Shown: piece by piece, positions 46,318-56,652 of the stretch
How the letters are laid out: every line of letters begins with the position of its first letter
How positions within the stretch are numbered: position 1 is the first letter of the stretch
From: Ectocarpus siliculosus
Taxonomy: Eukaryota; Sar; Phaeophyceae; Ectocarpales; Ectocarpaceae
DNA: 64,000 nucleotides
Assembly: GCA_000310025.1 (NCBI GenBank)
Contig: FN649751.1
Span: 6,002,951 to 6,066,950 of the forward strand
Reading direction: 5' to 3'
Translations under genes and position numbers: made by a program
The notes under the pieces: generated by a model
The model's database searches: none
What the model was told of the DNA's origin: nothing
The model's input: the letters and a program-made list of their open reading frames with translations, nothing else

Positions 46318-46552
46318 GCCGGAGGAGGAGCAGCTTGCTCTCTCGGGTCTGCTGGTACTGCAGGCTGAGCGGCAGCGGGACGTACGCCTACCCCACGATA
46401 ATCGTAAATGCCCGTCGCGGAGCCCCTAAAAGAGCGAGTGTGAGGAGTGGCACTGGCACTGCTGCTGCTGTAGTTGCTGTGGTGCCTTGGCTAGCGTAGA
46501 GTAGTGGGTCGGGACGGGTGGGCCTTTCCTACGCCTTGGCGCATTGTCCAAC
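46318..46552. promoter_or_regulatory. Shared divergent promoter region of LeuRS (-) and the zinc-finger/methyltransferase gene (+)
   Basis: Only about 235 bp separate the two proposed start codons. No classical core promoter element is evident; assignment rests on gene geometry. Confidence 0.4.
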
Positions 46553-47600
46553 ATGAAGACCGCTGGCGACCCTCCAGATGTTTTGAACGCCTGTGTGGTC
46601 TGTGAACGGGCGACGGTCGCGTACTCGTGCAAGGTTTGCAACATGTTTTTCTACTGCTCGAAAGGTGAGCCAGCAGGAGCAGCAGCACAAGATGAAGTAC
46701 TCTAAATCCTCGAGGTGCATGTACCAATCCCACCAATTTCGGGTAACTTGTGTGAGGGCGGGGACGTGAAAGCCATGCGCGGTTGTTGTCGTGTCCTTTG
46801 CGGGGGGGGGCGTCCCAAAAGGTAACATAGGAAGGTATTGCATTCTGTAAGTTGTACAACACTGCTGCTGTATGACTGCTGTAAGTTTGAAATCTGCCCC
46901 AACAGGGTTGGAACCGAAATATCCACCACCACCACCAGCTGTTGAGCATGAAAGGCAGGTCCAGTTACCCAGCGTGTTTGCGTGCTTCTTGCCCAGCCTG
47001 CTGGCTCTCCGAGCGTACTCTCCGAGCAGATTGACTACCTACATTTTCTCCCGCGCCGCACCACACATCTAGTCTATCGACGGCTGCGGCGGTATTGTGT
47101 TTCATACGCGCAGGTGGCTCCCACCTCCCACCTCCCTACTGCAACCGCTGTTTTGGGATCAACTGGCGTAGGAGTACCACGCGTATACAACGGCAACTAC
47201 CCGATCGAGTTAGGATGATTGAGTGTGTGTGCGGCTTGCAAGCAATGTTTACTACTACGATCCTTACATCAGCGCCGAAGGGAGGATCGGATCTACAGCT
47301 GTATGTATAGCTGCGATGAGTGCTGGATTCGTCGCAAAAGACCGCACACTGGATGTTTTGTACAGCGGTATACGGTAGACGGGATGAACTCAGTAACACA
47401 CCCTGTGGCAGCAGTTCCTGCAATGTTTACGCTCGAAATCACGTAGTCGTAGATGTCTCGCCATCGTGTAACACCTGTGTCAGGTAGACGGCTGCCAACC
47501 ACCGTCAACGCTAAGGCGTTCAACTCGACGAGCATGTGATCTACAATTAGTCAGCATTGATAATAGATGAGGTACCCCGGCACAGCAGGCATACAGGACG

Positions 47601-47644
<44 letters not shown>

Positions 47645-50600
47645 TCCACGTCGTCTCTGCTGCATGAACGACTGTCGGCTTTCGGCCACGGCGGTGGGTC
47701 GCCAATGATAGTATCAATATACCCGTCGTTGCACTGGTAGAGGCAGGGACGGGCTCCCGAGACAAATGGTACGAAATCATTCAACAACTTTCTGACAATA
47801 TAATGGTCTTTGTCTGGGCCACTTGACTGCCTCTCACAACACGCGATCGAAAGTGTCTCGCTGCCCTTGAAGAAATTGGCAAATGCGATGGTTTCATCGA
47901 GTACAACAGCAGTAGAGCCTAACAAGTCGATACCGCGTCGTTGCCCTGGCGTGCGATGAATTGCCACGTGTTTCGTCAGCCTGCTGCAAGATGGACACCA
48001 AGAAGCACAAGCAAGTCTGCTTCAAGCTCGTGCTCTGGTTGCGCAAACCGTCTATCCGGGGCAGCATGTCCACCCAAGAAATGATGCTCTGCGCCAAACA
48101 TTTGAAGTACATGGTGAGCTTTGGCAAGGGGTACATACAATCTTGTCTCTTCGAGCCTTATTTTTTCGTGCACGCGTGCAGGCGTTTGTCGTTCGTATGG
48201 CGTGTTGCTGGTCCGTCTCATGGGCCTTGATGTGGTGGTGGGGAGACTGTGACTAGCTCTTATGAGCTGCTGGGTCTCGTTGGCTATTGGCTGATGCCCC
48301 GAACGCAAGACGATTTTCCTGACGTTTCGGGGGTGTTGTTTCTCATCCATGTTGCTGCTAGCTGTACAGCAGTAGTACGATCGAGAGCGCGCCGCCGGCT
48401 TTCTTCTTTCTTGGTTCCGCAGCGTCCACCTCCCTGTTTTGTTCGGTCGTTGCCTCTAAAAGAGCGCCAGGGTCAGCAAAAGCACAGAAGAAAGAGCCGA
48501 AAGCAAGGCAAGCATTCAGAGCGTCCTCGGCGGGGTGAAGGCAGCACAAGCGGAAAAGGACGCCGCTCGCCAGCTGCAGGCCCAAGCGACGGAAGCCCGC
48601 GCCGCCGCCAAAGCGGCCGTGGCGACCGCAGCCCAGAGCCTTAACCCCAAGAGGTACGGCGATGCGGATTACTGGGAAGAGCGACACGCCAAGAGCAGAG
48701 CGAGCGGCGAGACGTTCGAGTGGTACACCGGCTATCCGGATGAAGCTCTGCAGAAGGTGACCTACCTATTGTTGTTCGTTCTTTGGTATTCGCAACGAAC
48801 CACGGCATGTGGTGGCGCGGCGATTTGATGGGCCCCCGTCCGGGGCTGGAGACCCGTCGCGTGCGCAGATTATAGCAGCAGCAGCAGCAGCAGCAGCGGT
48901 GATAATTTACGACAGTGATTCATGAGCTATCTTGCTCGCGGTGTTCTCCTCTATGTAGATATTTTTTTTTGTTTTTTCCACCACGCCATCCGACTTCCTT
49001 CATACCGCCGCCGCTGCCGCCTGTCTTGGTTGTTTCTGCGTGTGTGTGTGTTTTTTTTTTGTTGCTGTGTTGCATCCGGCAGGCGTTTCCGCAATCTGTC
49101 CGCGGCAAGAAGACGCTCGTCATCGGCTGCGGCACCTCCGTGCTGTCCGAAAAGATGTGCGACGACGGCTTTCGCGACGTTCTGAGCATCGACACGTCGA
49201 AGAACGCAGTCGAGCAGATGACGGCCAGAGCGAAACCATTCAACAACGCCAACACCAAGTGCAGGTGGGGTGCTGACGTCCTTGACCTTGTTTTTTTGCA
49301 AGGGTTTACTCGGTAGTTTACGGCCAAGGAACTAAAATACATATTATTCCCGGAGTAATTTTCTCTTATTTTTGACGCTGCTGAAAGCGTGCGGTGCAAC
49401 CTATTTTGCTGGGGGGTTTTGTGTTGAGTGCGGCGCGCTCCTGCTGTCCAGTTGTTGTTTTCGCGCTGGTGCGAAGCTGGCAGCGTTGCCGTCAAGAAAA
49501 GTGGAACGAAACGTCGCTGTTGCGTTCTGCTCTCGGCATGGAGTAGCAAACCGGTGGCCCGAGAAAGCTGGCGTAACGATTCACTCTTCCGTTTCCTGAT
49601 TTTCAAAACGGAAATGTCGTTACCACTTACGTAGCATCACGAGGATGACTTCATAGGCTACCCACTCAAGATATGATCTCAAAGGTGGGGTGTTGAAACC
49701 TCTTGTTCGAGCTCAGTGGGCACCGACAGAGGTCCGCTAACGCTTGTGTTTTGCTGCCCCCCCCCCCTCCCACCCCCCCCGCTCGTCCGTACATCTCGGT
49801 GCGCTTATGTACCCCGTCTTCAGGTACCAAGTGATGGACGCTTGTGAACTCAGTCAGTGCGACGGCGAAACCTTCGGAGGCGTTGTCGACAAGGGGACGA
49901 TCGATGCCGTGCTTTCCGGAGGGTTGGAGCGCGCTCGCCGCATCTGCCAGGAGGCGATGCGTGTCCTGGAGCCCGGCGGCAAGTTCTTCGTCATCAGCAA
50001 CACGCCGGGAGAGAAGCTGCTGGCTCCTCTCCTGGCTATGTGCGGCCCCGGGTCGACCGCGGACCAGCCGCTCGCCGTCCCGGTCCAGGGGTGGAAGGGG
50101 GGCTCCGACGGCAAGGATGATCGCGTGTACGCGTACACCGTCCTCAAGAGGGGCGGCAGCGGTGCAGCTTCCCCGCGGCAGGCGAAGAACCACGGAGGGA
50201 ACGGGGCCGCCGCCGGTGCGGTCGAGGAGGGGCCGGCGGGTGCAACCGGCCGTGGTGGTGGTCGGAGAGCGCCCTCGTCCGCGAGCGACACGGGCGTCGT
50301 TCCTTCGCCCGAGGAGCGTCGGCAAGAAAAACCTTCTAGTGAAGGCTTGGGGGAACTAGACCAGCTCCTCTCCAGAGAAGTGGGAGGCTTGGGGACAATA
50401 GACGACATCCTCGCCAAAGAAGTCAAAAGCTTGGCGCAACTGGAAGACCTCCTCTCCAGAGACCAATGCTTGGGGAAAATTAGAGACCTCCTCTCCAAGA
50501 AGCGGCCGCCTGCTCCGAAGAAATTGGAGTCAGGCGATGAGAGATTTTCCACCCTCTTGGAACGCAAAGCGGCGACGCGACCACCTGAAGCAATGCCGCT

Positions 50601-53447
50601 ACCCGAAGCGACGCGGCCACCCAAACTCGCCCTACCCTGGGGTTCGCGGGAGAGCTTTTCGGAAGACAGTGCCTCCGCCACCTACGAGCTTAAGCTGGAC
50701 AAGGATGTCTCGCCGTCTACGCTGCCCGTGTCGATGGACGCGACGCGCGTCAAAGCCTGCTACCGACCGCCACCCGGCGGGGGGGACCCCGAGGTGCTGC
50801 TGGACCGGGAGTTTCACGGGCACGTGACCGGCGAATCCACTTGGTGCATAGAAGACAAGAGAGTGCTTGTTCTGAGGTCAGTGAGTCTTTACTACACCTG
50901 CCGCCAGAAAAACCGTGGAAGTATTAGATCATGGCTAACCCATTAGACTAACAGTCAGTACGTAGTCTGTTGGATTTGCCTTTTTTTGTTAAAACAGCAA
51001 GTGGGTTAGTGCAGGCCTTCTACGCCACGCCGCCGAATCGGGGTGGGCGTTCGAACAGGCCGAGGCCTTTGACGAGTAGATACGACCAGGCTTCCACATG
51101 CATGTCGCGTTCGTTCGTGCTGCAATAAATTGGCTCTACATCGTTTCGGAGCAAACACGTGATCAGGCCCCATCCCTGATTTGTGGCATATAGTTTTTTC
51201 GATCTTTCAGCCCCGCTTCGAAACAAGATTCTCGTTGCCACAACCTCGTGCACCCCTCGTTTCGTTGTAACCCGTGCCCTCGGCGATCTCGCACAGCCTC
51301 TGCAAGCGGACCCAAGATTTTTGGAAACGCCCTTTCAAGAAGGACGAGTCGGAACCACAGGCCGCCGCTACTCGAAGTCTAGCAGACGACACGAGCAAGA
51401 CCCGCGAGCCTCCGGCGGTAGGCGATGCGCCGGGGCTGAAGAAGTCCCCCGCGGCCGCCGGCTTGGGGCCGTCAAAGCCGGTGCCGACTCCTCCAACAGT
51501 GCCGAGGAAGCACGTGCGATCGCCCAAAGTTGACCTTGTTGCCAGCTACCACAACTTCAAGGCCCCGGAGGTGAGATGGAGAGGTCTTTGTGCGGTGGCA
51601 GGGACTGGTTCGGAGTGACTCGTTTTTTTGTGGCTTCGTGCCGACATGCCATGGGGGGTACAATGGTAACGTCGAACCCGACGTTTGGGAGCTCGTCGGT
51701 GATGGTGATGCGGTGGGGTTTCCGCTCCACACACGGCGGGCATGTTTCGATTGACAAAGAGTTACCCGGGGTATAGATGAGTGAACCAAATGAACGCAAG
51801 GCTGAGAGGCCCTCCAGTGTTGCAGCGATATTTTGCTGCCCATGTTTTACCGGAGTACTGCAAGGCCGTCATTCAGAGCCCCAAGAAGAACTTGTGATTC
51901 TTGATGTAGGCGTTTCCGCCTCTCCTCTCCCCGCGCTTACGGCTCCCCTCCCGCGGTTCCCTCCGCCCCCCCTTCCCACGACACACCTGCACGCCAACTA
52001 GCGCTTCCTCCTCGAAGACCACATCGGGATCAAGAAGCTCCAGTTGTACCTCTCCAAGCCGCCGGGGTTCGAAGTCACAAAGTTCCAAGTCTCCCGCGTG
52101 GGGGCGGAGCTCTGCGAGGTGCGCTTCGTGTGCCGCGACGCGGCCGGCAGAGACCTCCCGGACGCGCAGTTCCTCCAGCGCGCGGACGTCGGCAGGGAAG
52201 ACTTCGAGGGCGACCGGGCGTCGTGCTCCGCCGAAGCGACGGACAGCATGTGCGTCGTGGGAGTGCCTTACAGTGGTACCGCCAGCGGCCGCGGCGGCGT
52301 GGAAGAAGAGGCCGAGAGCGACGGCCTAGACGACGAGGGCCTGCAGCGCGTCTCGTGCCTGAGGTGCCGGTTCTGTAAGCACCCCATAACGCCGGCCGGG
52401 AGGGTCCTGGCGGTCAGGGCGATGCCCTCGGGCAGGTGGGACGAGTGCATCGAGGACATGATCTGCTACGACGGGCCCCAGGCGGTGCCGATGCTCGCGA
52501 GGGACGTGAACTTCGCCCGCCCCGGGCGCTGCCTGATGGCGCAGGCGGAGGTGCTGCTGCACCCGCGGGACGTGATAACAGGCGCGCTGACCGTTGCCGA
52601 CGCGCGAGGAGGGGCGGTCAGCATGATGCCGGAGGAGGATGACCTGGAGTGGCGGGGTGTCGATTGCGCGCGGTGCGATCTGCCGCTCGGGCGACCCGCT
52701 ACCTCGCCAATCGGGCACGACAACAGCTCGCAAGAGAGCGTCGGCCTCCTTCTCCTGAAGCACTGTCTGCTAGGGGATGACGATGGCGACGGCGGCGGCG
52801 GCGGCATAGGAGGCGGTGAAGGTGAACACCGCGGTGCATCCGACGCGAAAGGCGGAGGAGGGGAACAAGAAGCGGCAAGAGGCAACGGCAGCGGTACCGG
52901 CAGCGCCACCGAAGGAGGATTGGCGCGAGGACCCCCGGAGGCGACGGCGGGCTCTCCGGAAAAAAAGTCTCCTCGAGTATTCGAGAACCGGACGGCGATC
53001 AAGTGGCTTCAGCGGGAGATGGCTCACTACAACGAGAGGGACGGCTGCGCCCGCTTCATCGTGTCGGCGAAGGGCCGCTCCCCCGCGACCCCCGGCGGCT
53101 CCCTGAGCCTCCTGCTGGTGAAGATGAACAGCTTGGTGTCGGTGGATGGCAGCAGCAAGCCCGGCCGGGCTCACCGGGTAGCGTTCCGCGAGGAATCCCT
53201 CGAGGAGGCGGAGCGAGCGGACGAGGAGGAGCGGCGAGGGGCCGCGTCCGAGGCGTCGCCGCCGCGAGACGAGGCGGCTGAGGGGGGGGGCTCGGACAAG
53301 ACGGCGGCGAAGGTGCCTGCACGCTTGCTGGAAGTCTCTTACGGCGAGTACGCGACGGTTAGGCAGAGGCTTCTTGATACGGCGTGGGCTGGTGCTCCTT
53401 GGCGCAAGCTGGACTCCCGCGGGTACAGCTACAGCTACCTGTTTTGA
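46553..53447 (+). CDS. Composite protein: B-box-like zinc finger, EEF1AKMT4/METTL13-like methyltransferase, CS domain, UBE3D-like HECT_2 domain
   Basis: Seven candidate exons (46553-46664, 47980-48113, 48463-48756, 49083-49264, 49824-50876, 51297-51570, 52002-53447) have GT..AG borders and compatible phases and total 1165 codons. In order: CVVCERATVAYSCKVC...YCSK plus CCKMDTKKHK (zinc finger); YGDADYWEERHAKS, ETFEWYTGYPD, TLVIGCGTSVLSEKM (SAM motif I), VLSIDTS, DKGTIDAVLSGG, LEPGGKFFVIS (class I methyltransferase of the eEF1A-lysine type); a linker with short repeats; a CS/p23-like stretch (DREFHGHVTGESTWCIEDK, LCKRTQDFWKRPF); and a 482-codon last exon with SCLRCRFCKHPI, MPSGRWDE, DCARCDLPLG and a C-terminal VSYGEYATVRQRLL, resembling UBE3D. 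An acceptor 8 nt downstream at 48471 would also be usable. If the zinc-finger part, or the UBE3D-like part, is a separate gene, the phase agreement at the junctions is coincidence. The separate domains are more certain than their union. Confidence 0.62.
47551..47967 (-). other. 138-codon ORF inside intron 1 of the composite gene, unrecognised
   Basis: Begins MAIHRTPGQRRGIDLLGSTA and stays open across the CAG repeat (read as poly-Leu). The first 100 residues look protein-like, but there are no supporting splice sites or similarity. It may be a remnant or a chance frame. Confidence 0.2.
47602..47643. repeat. (CAG)n microsatellite
   Basis: About fourteen CAG triplets in intron 1 of the composite gene. 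Confidence 0.95.
52002..53447 (+). other. UBE3D-like (HECT_2, E2-binding) region in the last exon of the composite gene
   Basis: Resembles E3 ubiquitin-protein ligase E3D proteins: paired-cysteine motifs (CLRCRFC and CARC), a PSGRWDE segment followed by a Cys, a basic DVNFARPGRCLMAQAEVLL strand, a Gly-rich insert, and IKWLQREMAHYNERDGCARF near the end. Such proteins bind cyclin B and E2 enzymes in animals; the function here is inference. Confidence 0.6.
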
Positions 53448-55593
53448 GAAGGTGTTGACGGGGAAAGTTGTTGTCCCGGGGAAAGTGTAGACTGCAGCGA
53501 TACTACTTTATGGTAGTTTCGCAGTTGACAGCTTTGCGGTTGTATTGTGATAAATGTAAATGAACGTGTTCCTGGCATGTAGATGTGTCACGCGTGACGT
53601 GATGTGCAGCAAGCGTGAGGGCGACCGTAACGTGCTTCGTGGGGTGCATTCGCGGTGACACGTAGGTACGTGTCGTTTAGTGAAACGTGATCGGTGTCTG
53701 TGTCCTAGTTAGGTTTAAGATACAAGTGTTACTCTGCGTTGTGGCCTCTAGAGTGCTTTCGATTGGTCTTTAATCTGTTTCTGGTAAGAGATAGATGCAT
53801 GACAGGGTATTACCTCGTTTCAGAACGAAAAAAATGGTGCGAAGTAATCTACGTGAAGTCTTTTTGTTGCCCTCGCAACGGAAGCCGACGTTTCTCTGGT
53901 CTGTTTGTCCTTGTGAACACACCTTCGACGGGTCGCCGATGTTGCGCATCGTGTCTTCAAAAGTAAAGAGCTACAAGTATCGCAGTGCAAGGGAAGATCC
54001 TGGGCGGCGGAACTCTGTCTGTGCAAGTCCTTGGTACTCCGATGTCAAGGCGTCAACAACGATGGTCACCAAGACCAAGACTGCTGTACACAGGCCGGGC
54101 GAATGTTGTTGAATGCGTCTTCGACGCTCTAACAACGGTCGTGGGACTAGCCCACCAATGTGGCTACCTCCAAAGGCCATTTGTCAATTTCGTAATTTGA
54201 TAGTGCGTATGTACGACCCACCCAGCTGACAGAGTGAGACATTGCCGAATGGGGCACGAAGATTCGAGTCGTGCTTGCTCGTTTCTTTTGTCCCACGTGA
54301 TCACACGGTGCTCCAAAGACTTCGATGTGCGACAACGAGCAACCAACCGACCAACGGACTGATTTTATCGGATCTCCGGAGACCGACGTGGGCTATTCCG
54401 CCGCATTTCCTACACCGCTTCCCCGGTGTCTCCGCTCTCTTGCTCTCAACCACACCAGCTGTAGACCAGGTGTAGGCACGAACGCACCTCAGCGCCAATA
54501 TGGATATCATAGGAGCGCTTGGGAGCGGAGGAATGGGGGTGAGTTGAACCGGAATGATCATTTTGCTCATCTTGCAATCTCCACTGCTTCGTATACGTAC
54601 CAAAGTCCATCATCTCGCTTGCAGAGGTGCAACCACTACTGCTGTGTTGCTAACTGCTGGTACCAACACTTCTTGCCTCCGCGGTGCAAGCTCAATGCAA
54701 CCCGGCATTGTTGAGGATATCATTGGGTGGAAGTCGTGGTGCTGTCCACCCTCTCGTGTGTCTCTCTACTGCTGTTCGTGATTGATGTTCACAGCGGAGC
54801 GGCGTTTTTGCAGGTGGCAGCAGAGAGGCCCCACCAAGTCTGTCTCTCGTGTTTTGCGTCACGCAGTATGGCGTCATGCACTTCACAAAGAAGGGATGAC
54901 TGGAAGAATAGATTTGTCGAATGGTGTGTCCAGCGCTTTGTCCACGATGGGCTTGCAAAAAAGAAAGCGTGTTGTATGGTGCCGTCGCCCCAACGGTCAG
55001 GCGATACGCGGTAACTGAGGCGTTGAAAGCTCGTTGGTAGATGTCGTCCTGTACGAGCTCATGGCTACGCAAAAAGAGGCCGCAGGGTGCTGCTTCAATG
55101 CGTCTACAACGGCAGAGAGCCCCTTGGCTGCCATGGTACCATGCCGCGGTAGAGTCAGTGCGTGAGTGCACAGCAAGTGCCTACGGAAATGACATCTTCT
55201 GTCCTGCCTTAAACGCGTGCATGTTGGAGCTTCGTACTGGGGGCAGGTGGGTGCAACCATGGCCGTGCTGGGGTCCCTGGCAGGCAAACGTACTACTCTC
55301 GCCCCTTCCAGCGCTAGCATGGGAATGGGGCGCCTTGGTATTTCTGTTTTGTGTGCGCACGTCGGTGGTCCCCCGAACTCAACACGTTGATCATCCGATC
55401 GTCCCGTCGTTCAGCTCCAGACGTCTCCCTCTCCCATCCCATCTCTCTCTGTCTGTCGTCGGATCCAGTCCAACCCGTGCTTGTTTTGCACAACTTTGTG
55501 CGAGTTGTGTAGCATTTTATGAGACGCATGGTCTTCGTGGTGCGAAACTGTCGCTGCCGAGTTCTGTAGGGGCTCGCACCGTGACAACACTTA
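53448..55593. other. Intergenic downstream of the composite gene
   Basis: The first part should be its 3' UTR. Between 54.7 and 55.2 kb ORFs on both strands are longer than average but none shows a family signature. Two TACTGCTGT motifs occur (near 54643 and 54769). Confidence 0.4.
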
Positions 55594-55834
55594 CATAGTA
55601 CCCGTGTTCCATGACAAACAGCAGCCGGTGTTTTGTCTCGACACGAACTGCCCGAAGCTTGGCAGTCGTCAACATGCGTTCTTCGCGGCACGGCAACGGA
55701 CGGCGGTGGACGAGAATACGCTTAAACGCTAGGCTATCGCTCCGACCGTAGTACACACTATCTCTAATGTGGAACGTGCTGGCGTTGGTAAATTGAGACG
55801 GATTTGAGACCAACAAAAGTTGACCGAGTGCCAT
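55594..55834 (-). CDS. Possible first exon of an unrecognised protein
   Basis: Starts with an ATG (MALGQLLLVSNPSQFTNAST) and runs 80 codons to a strong donor GTAAGTG after FVMEHGYY. The composition looks protein-like (mixed hydrophobic and basic segments), but downstream exons could not be joined with confidence and no family is recognised. Confidence 0.3.
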
Positions 55835-56148
55835 ATGTGTTGATGGGGCAACATGCCAAGCAATTGGCGCTAAGAGCCAGGACTGAATTGATCGGACCAG
55901 TCCCTAGAGTCATCGTAGGGCCTCCGCCTGTTAGCAGATACCCATGGCAATCCTATCCTTGGAATAGGTGACCGGGTCTACATATGTCAAATGTCAGAAA
56001 GATACGGAACTTGGAGCATCAATACCGCCAGGCTCTTCGCCCGTCATATTGCAACCAACCAGTGATGTTGAGTGACGACGTGCGCTGACGATTTAACCGG
56101 TTCCGTTTTTCCCGCAAATTGTCAAATTTTCCTCCCGGGTGTCGACCG
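55835..56148. other. Intergenic, divergent between the possible minus-strand exon and the Orai gene
   Basis: Nothing recognisable besides the presumptive Orai promoter. Confidence 0.4.
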
Positions 56149-56594
56149 ATGGATTTGGGCGGACGGAGGCAGATGGCCGACATGGCGTGGAACATCAAGT
56201 GTCGAGAGGAGGACATGGAGTTCCGCCGACGAGAGCTGCAGTGGCGTCAGGAGGAAGTGAGCGAAAATTACAAAAATAAATCAAATCACACGAAATGATT
56301 ACGGATATCCTAAGGTTTCCCAGAGTTGACTTCTCCGTAGACCGTTGGTTTTTGTCGCCAAGGTCTTTGTACGGCAGTGGTGCTTGAGTAGGGTGGCACT
56401 CGCTCCTCTGAATCTGGACAGGATTAGGAAGTGAAGACAACAGGTACAAAGGGAGTGAAACGTGGAGTGCTTTCAACCAGAACGCGCTGGCCGGGAAGTC
56501 ATGCAGGTAACAGCACCCCCGACACGAAGCGCACATGTTGTGTAGCTCACGAGCCCACCATCACCAACAGCAACACCATGTAGCCGACACCACC

Positions 56595-56652
<58 letters not shown>

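Larger units (their letters stand above)
46553..48113 (+). other. Zinc-finger exons at the 5' end of the composite gene
   Basis: Exon 46553-46664 starts at ATG (MKTAGDPPDVLNACVVCERA) and ends AAAG before GTGAGC. Exon 47980-48113 continues as ACCKMDTKKHKQVC. Together they give C-x2-C, C-x2-C, C, C and H spaced like a B-box-type finger. The second exon ends KHLKYM at GTGAGC. Its connection to the methyltransferase exons is inferred from phase only. Confidence 0.5.

Noticed and set aside
50877..51079. Alternative terminal exon 50998-51079 (KWVSAGLLRHAAESGWAF, then stop) for the methyltransferase-CS protein
   Set aside because: Phase-compatible, but the exon at 51297 continues the CS domain better (KRTQDFWKRPF) and keeps the frame into the next exon. 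It remains possible as an alternative transcript end.
54782..55018. Plus-strand ORF containing SVSRVLRHAVWRHALHKEG, considered as a tRNA 2'-phosphotransferase-like start
   Set aside because: Only a vague resemblance to the LSxxLRHxA opening; the following conserved segments (the IRAxQGHS type) are absent.
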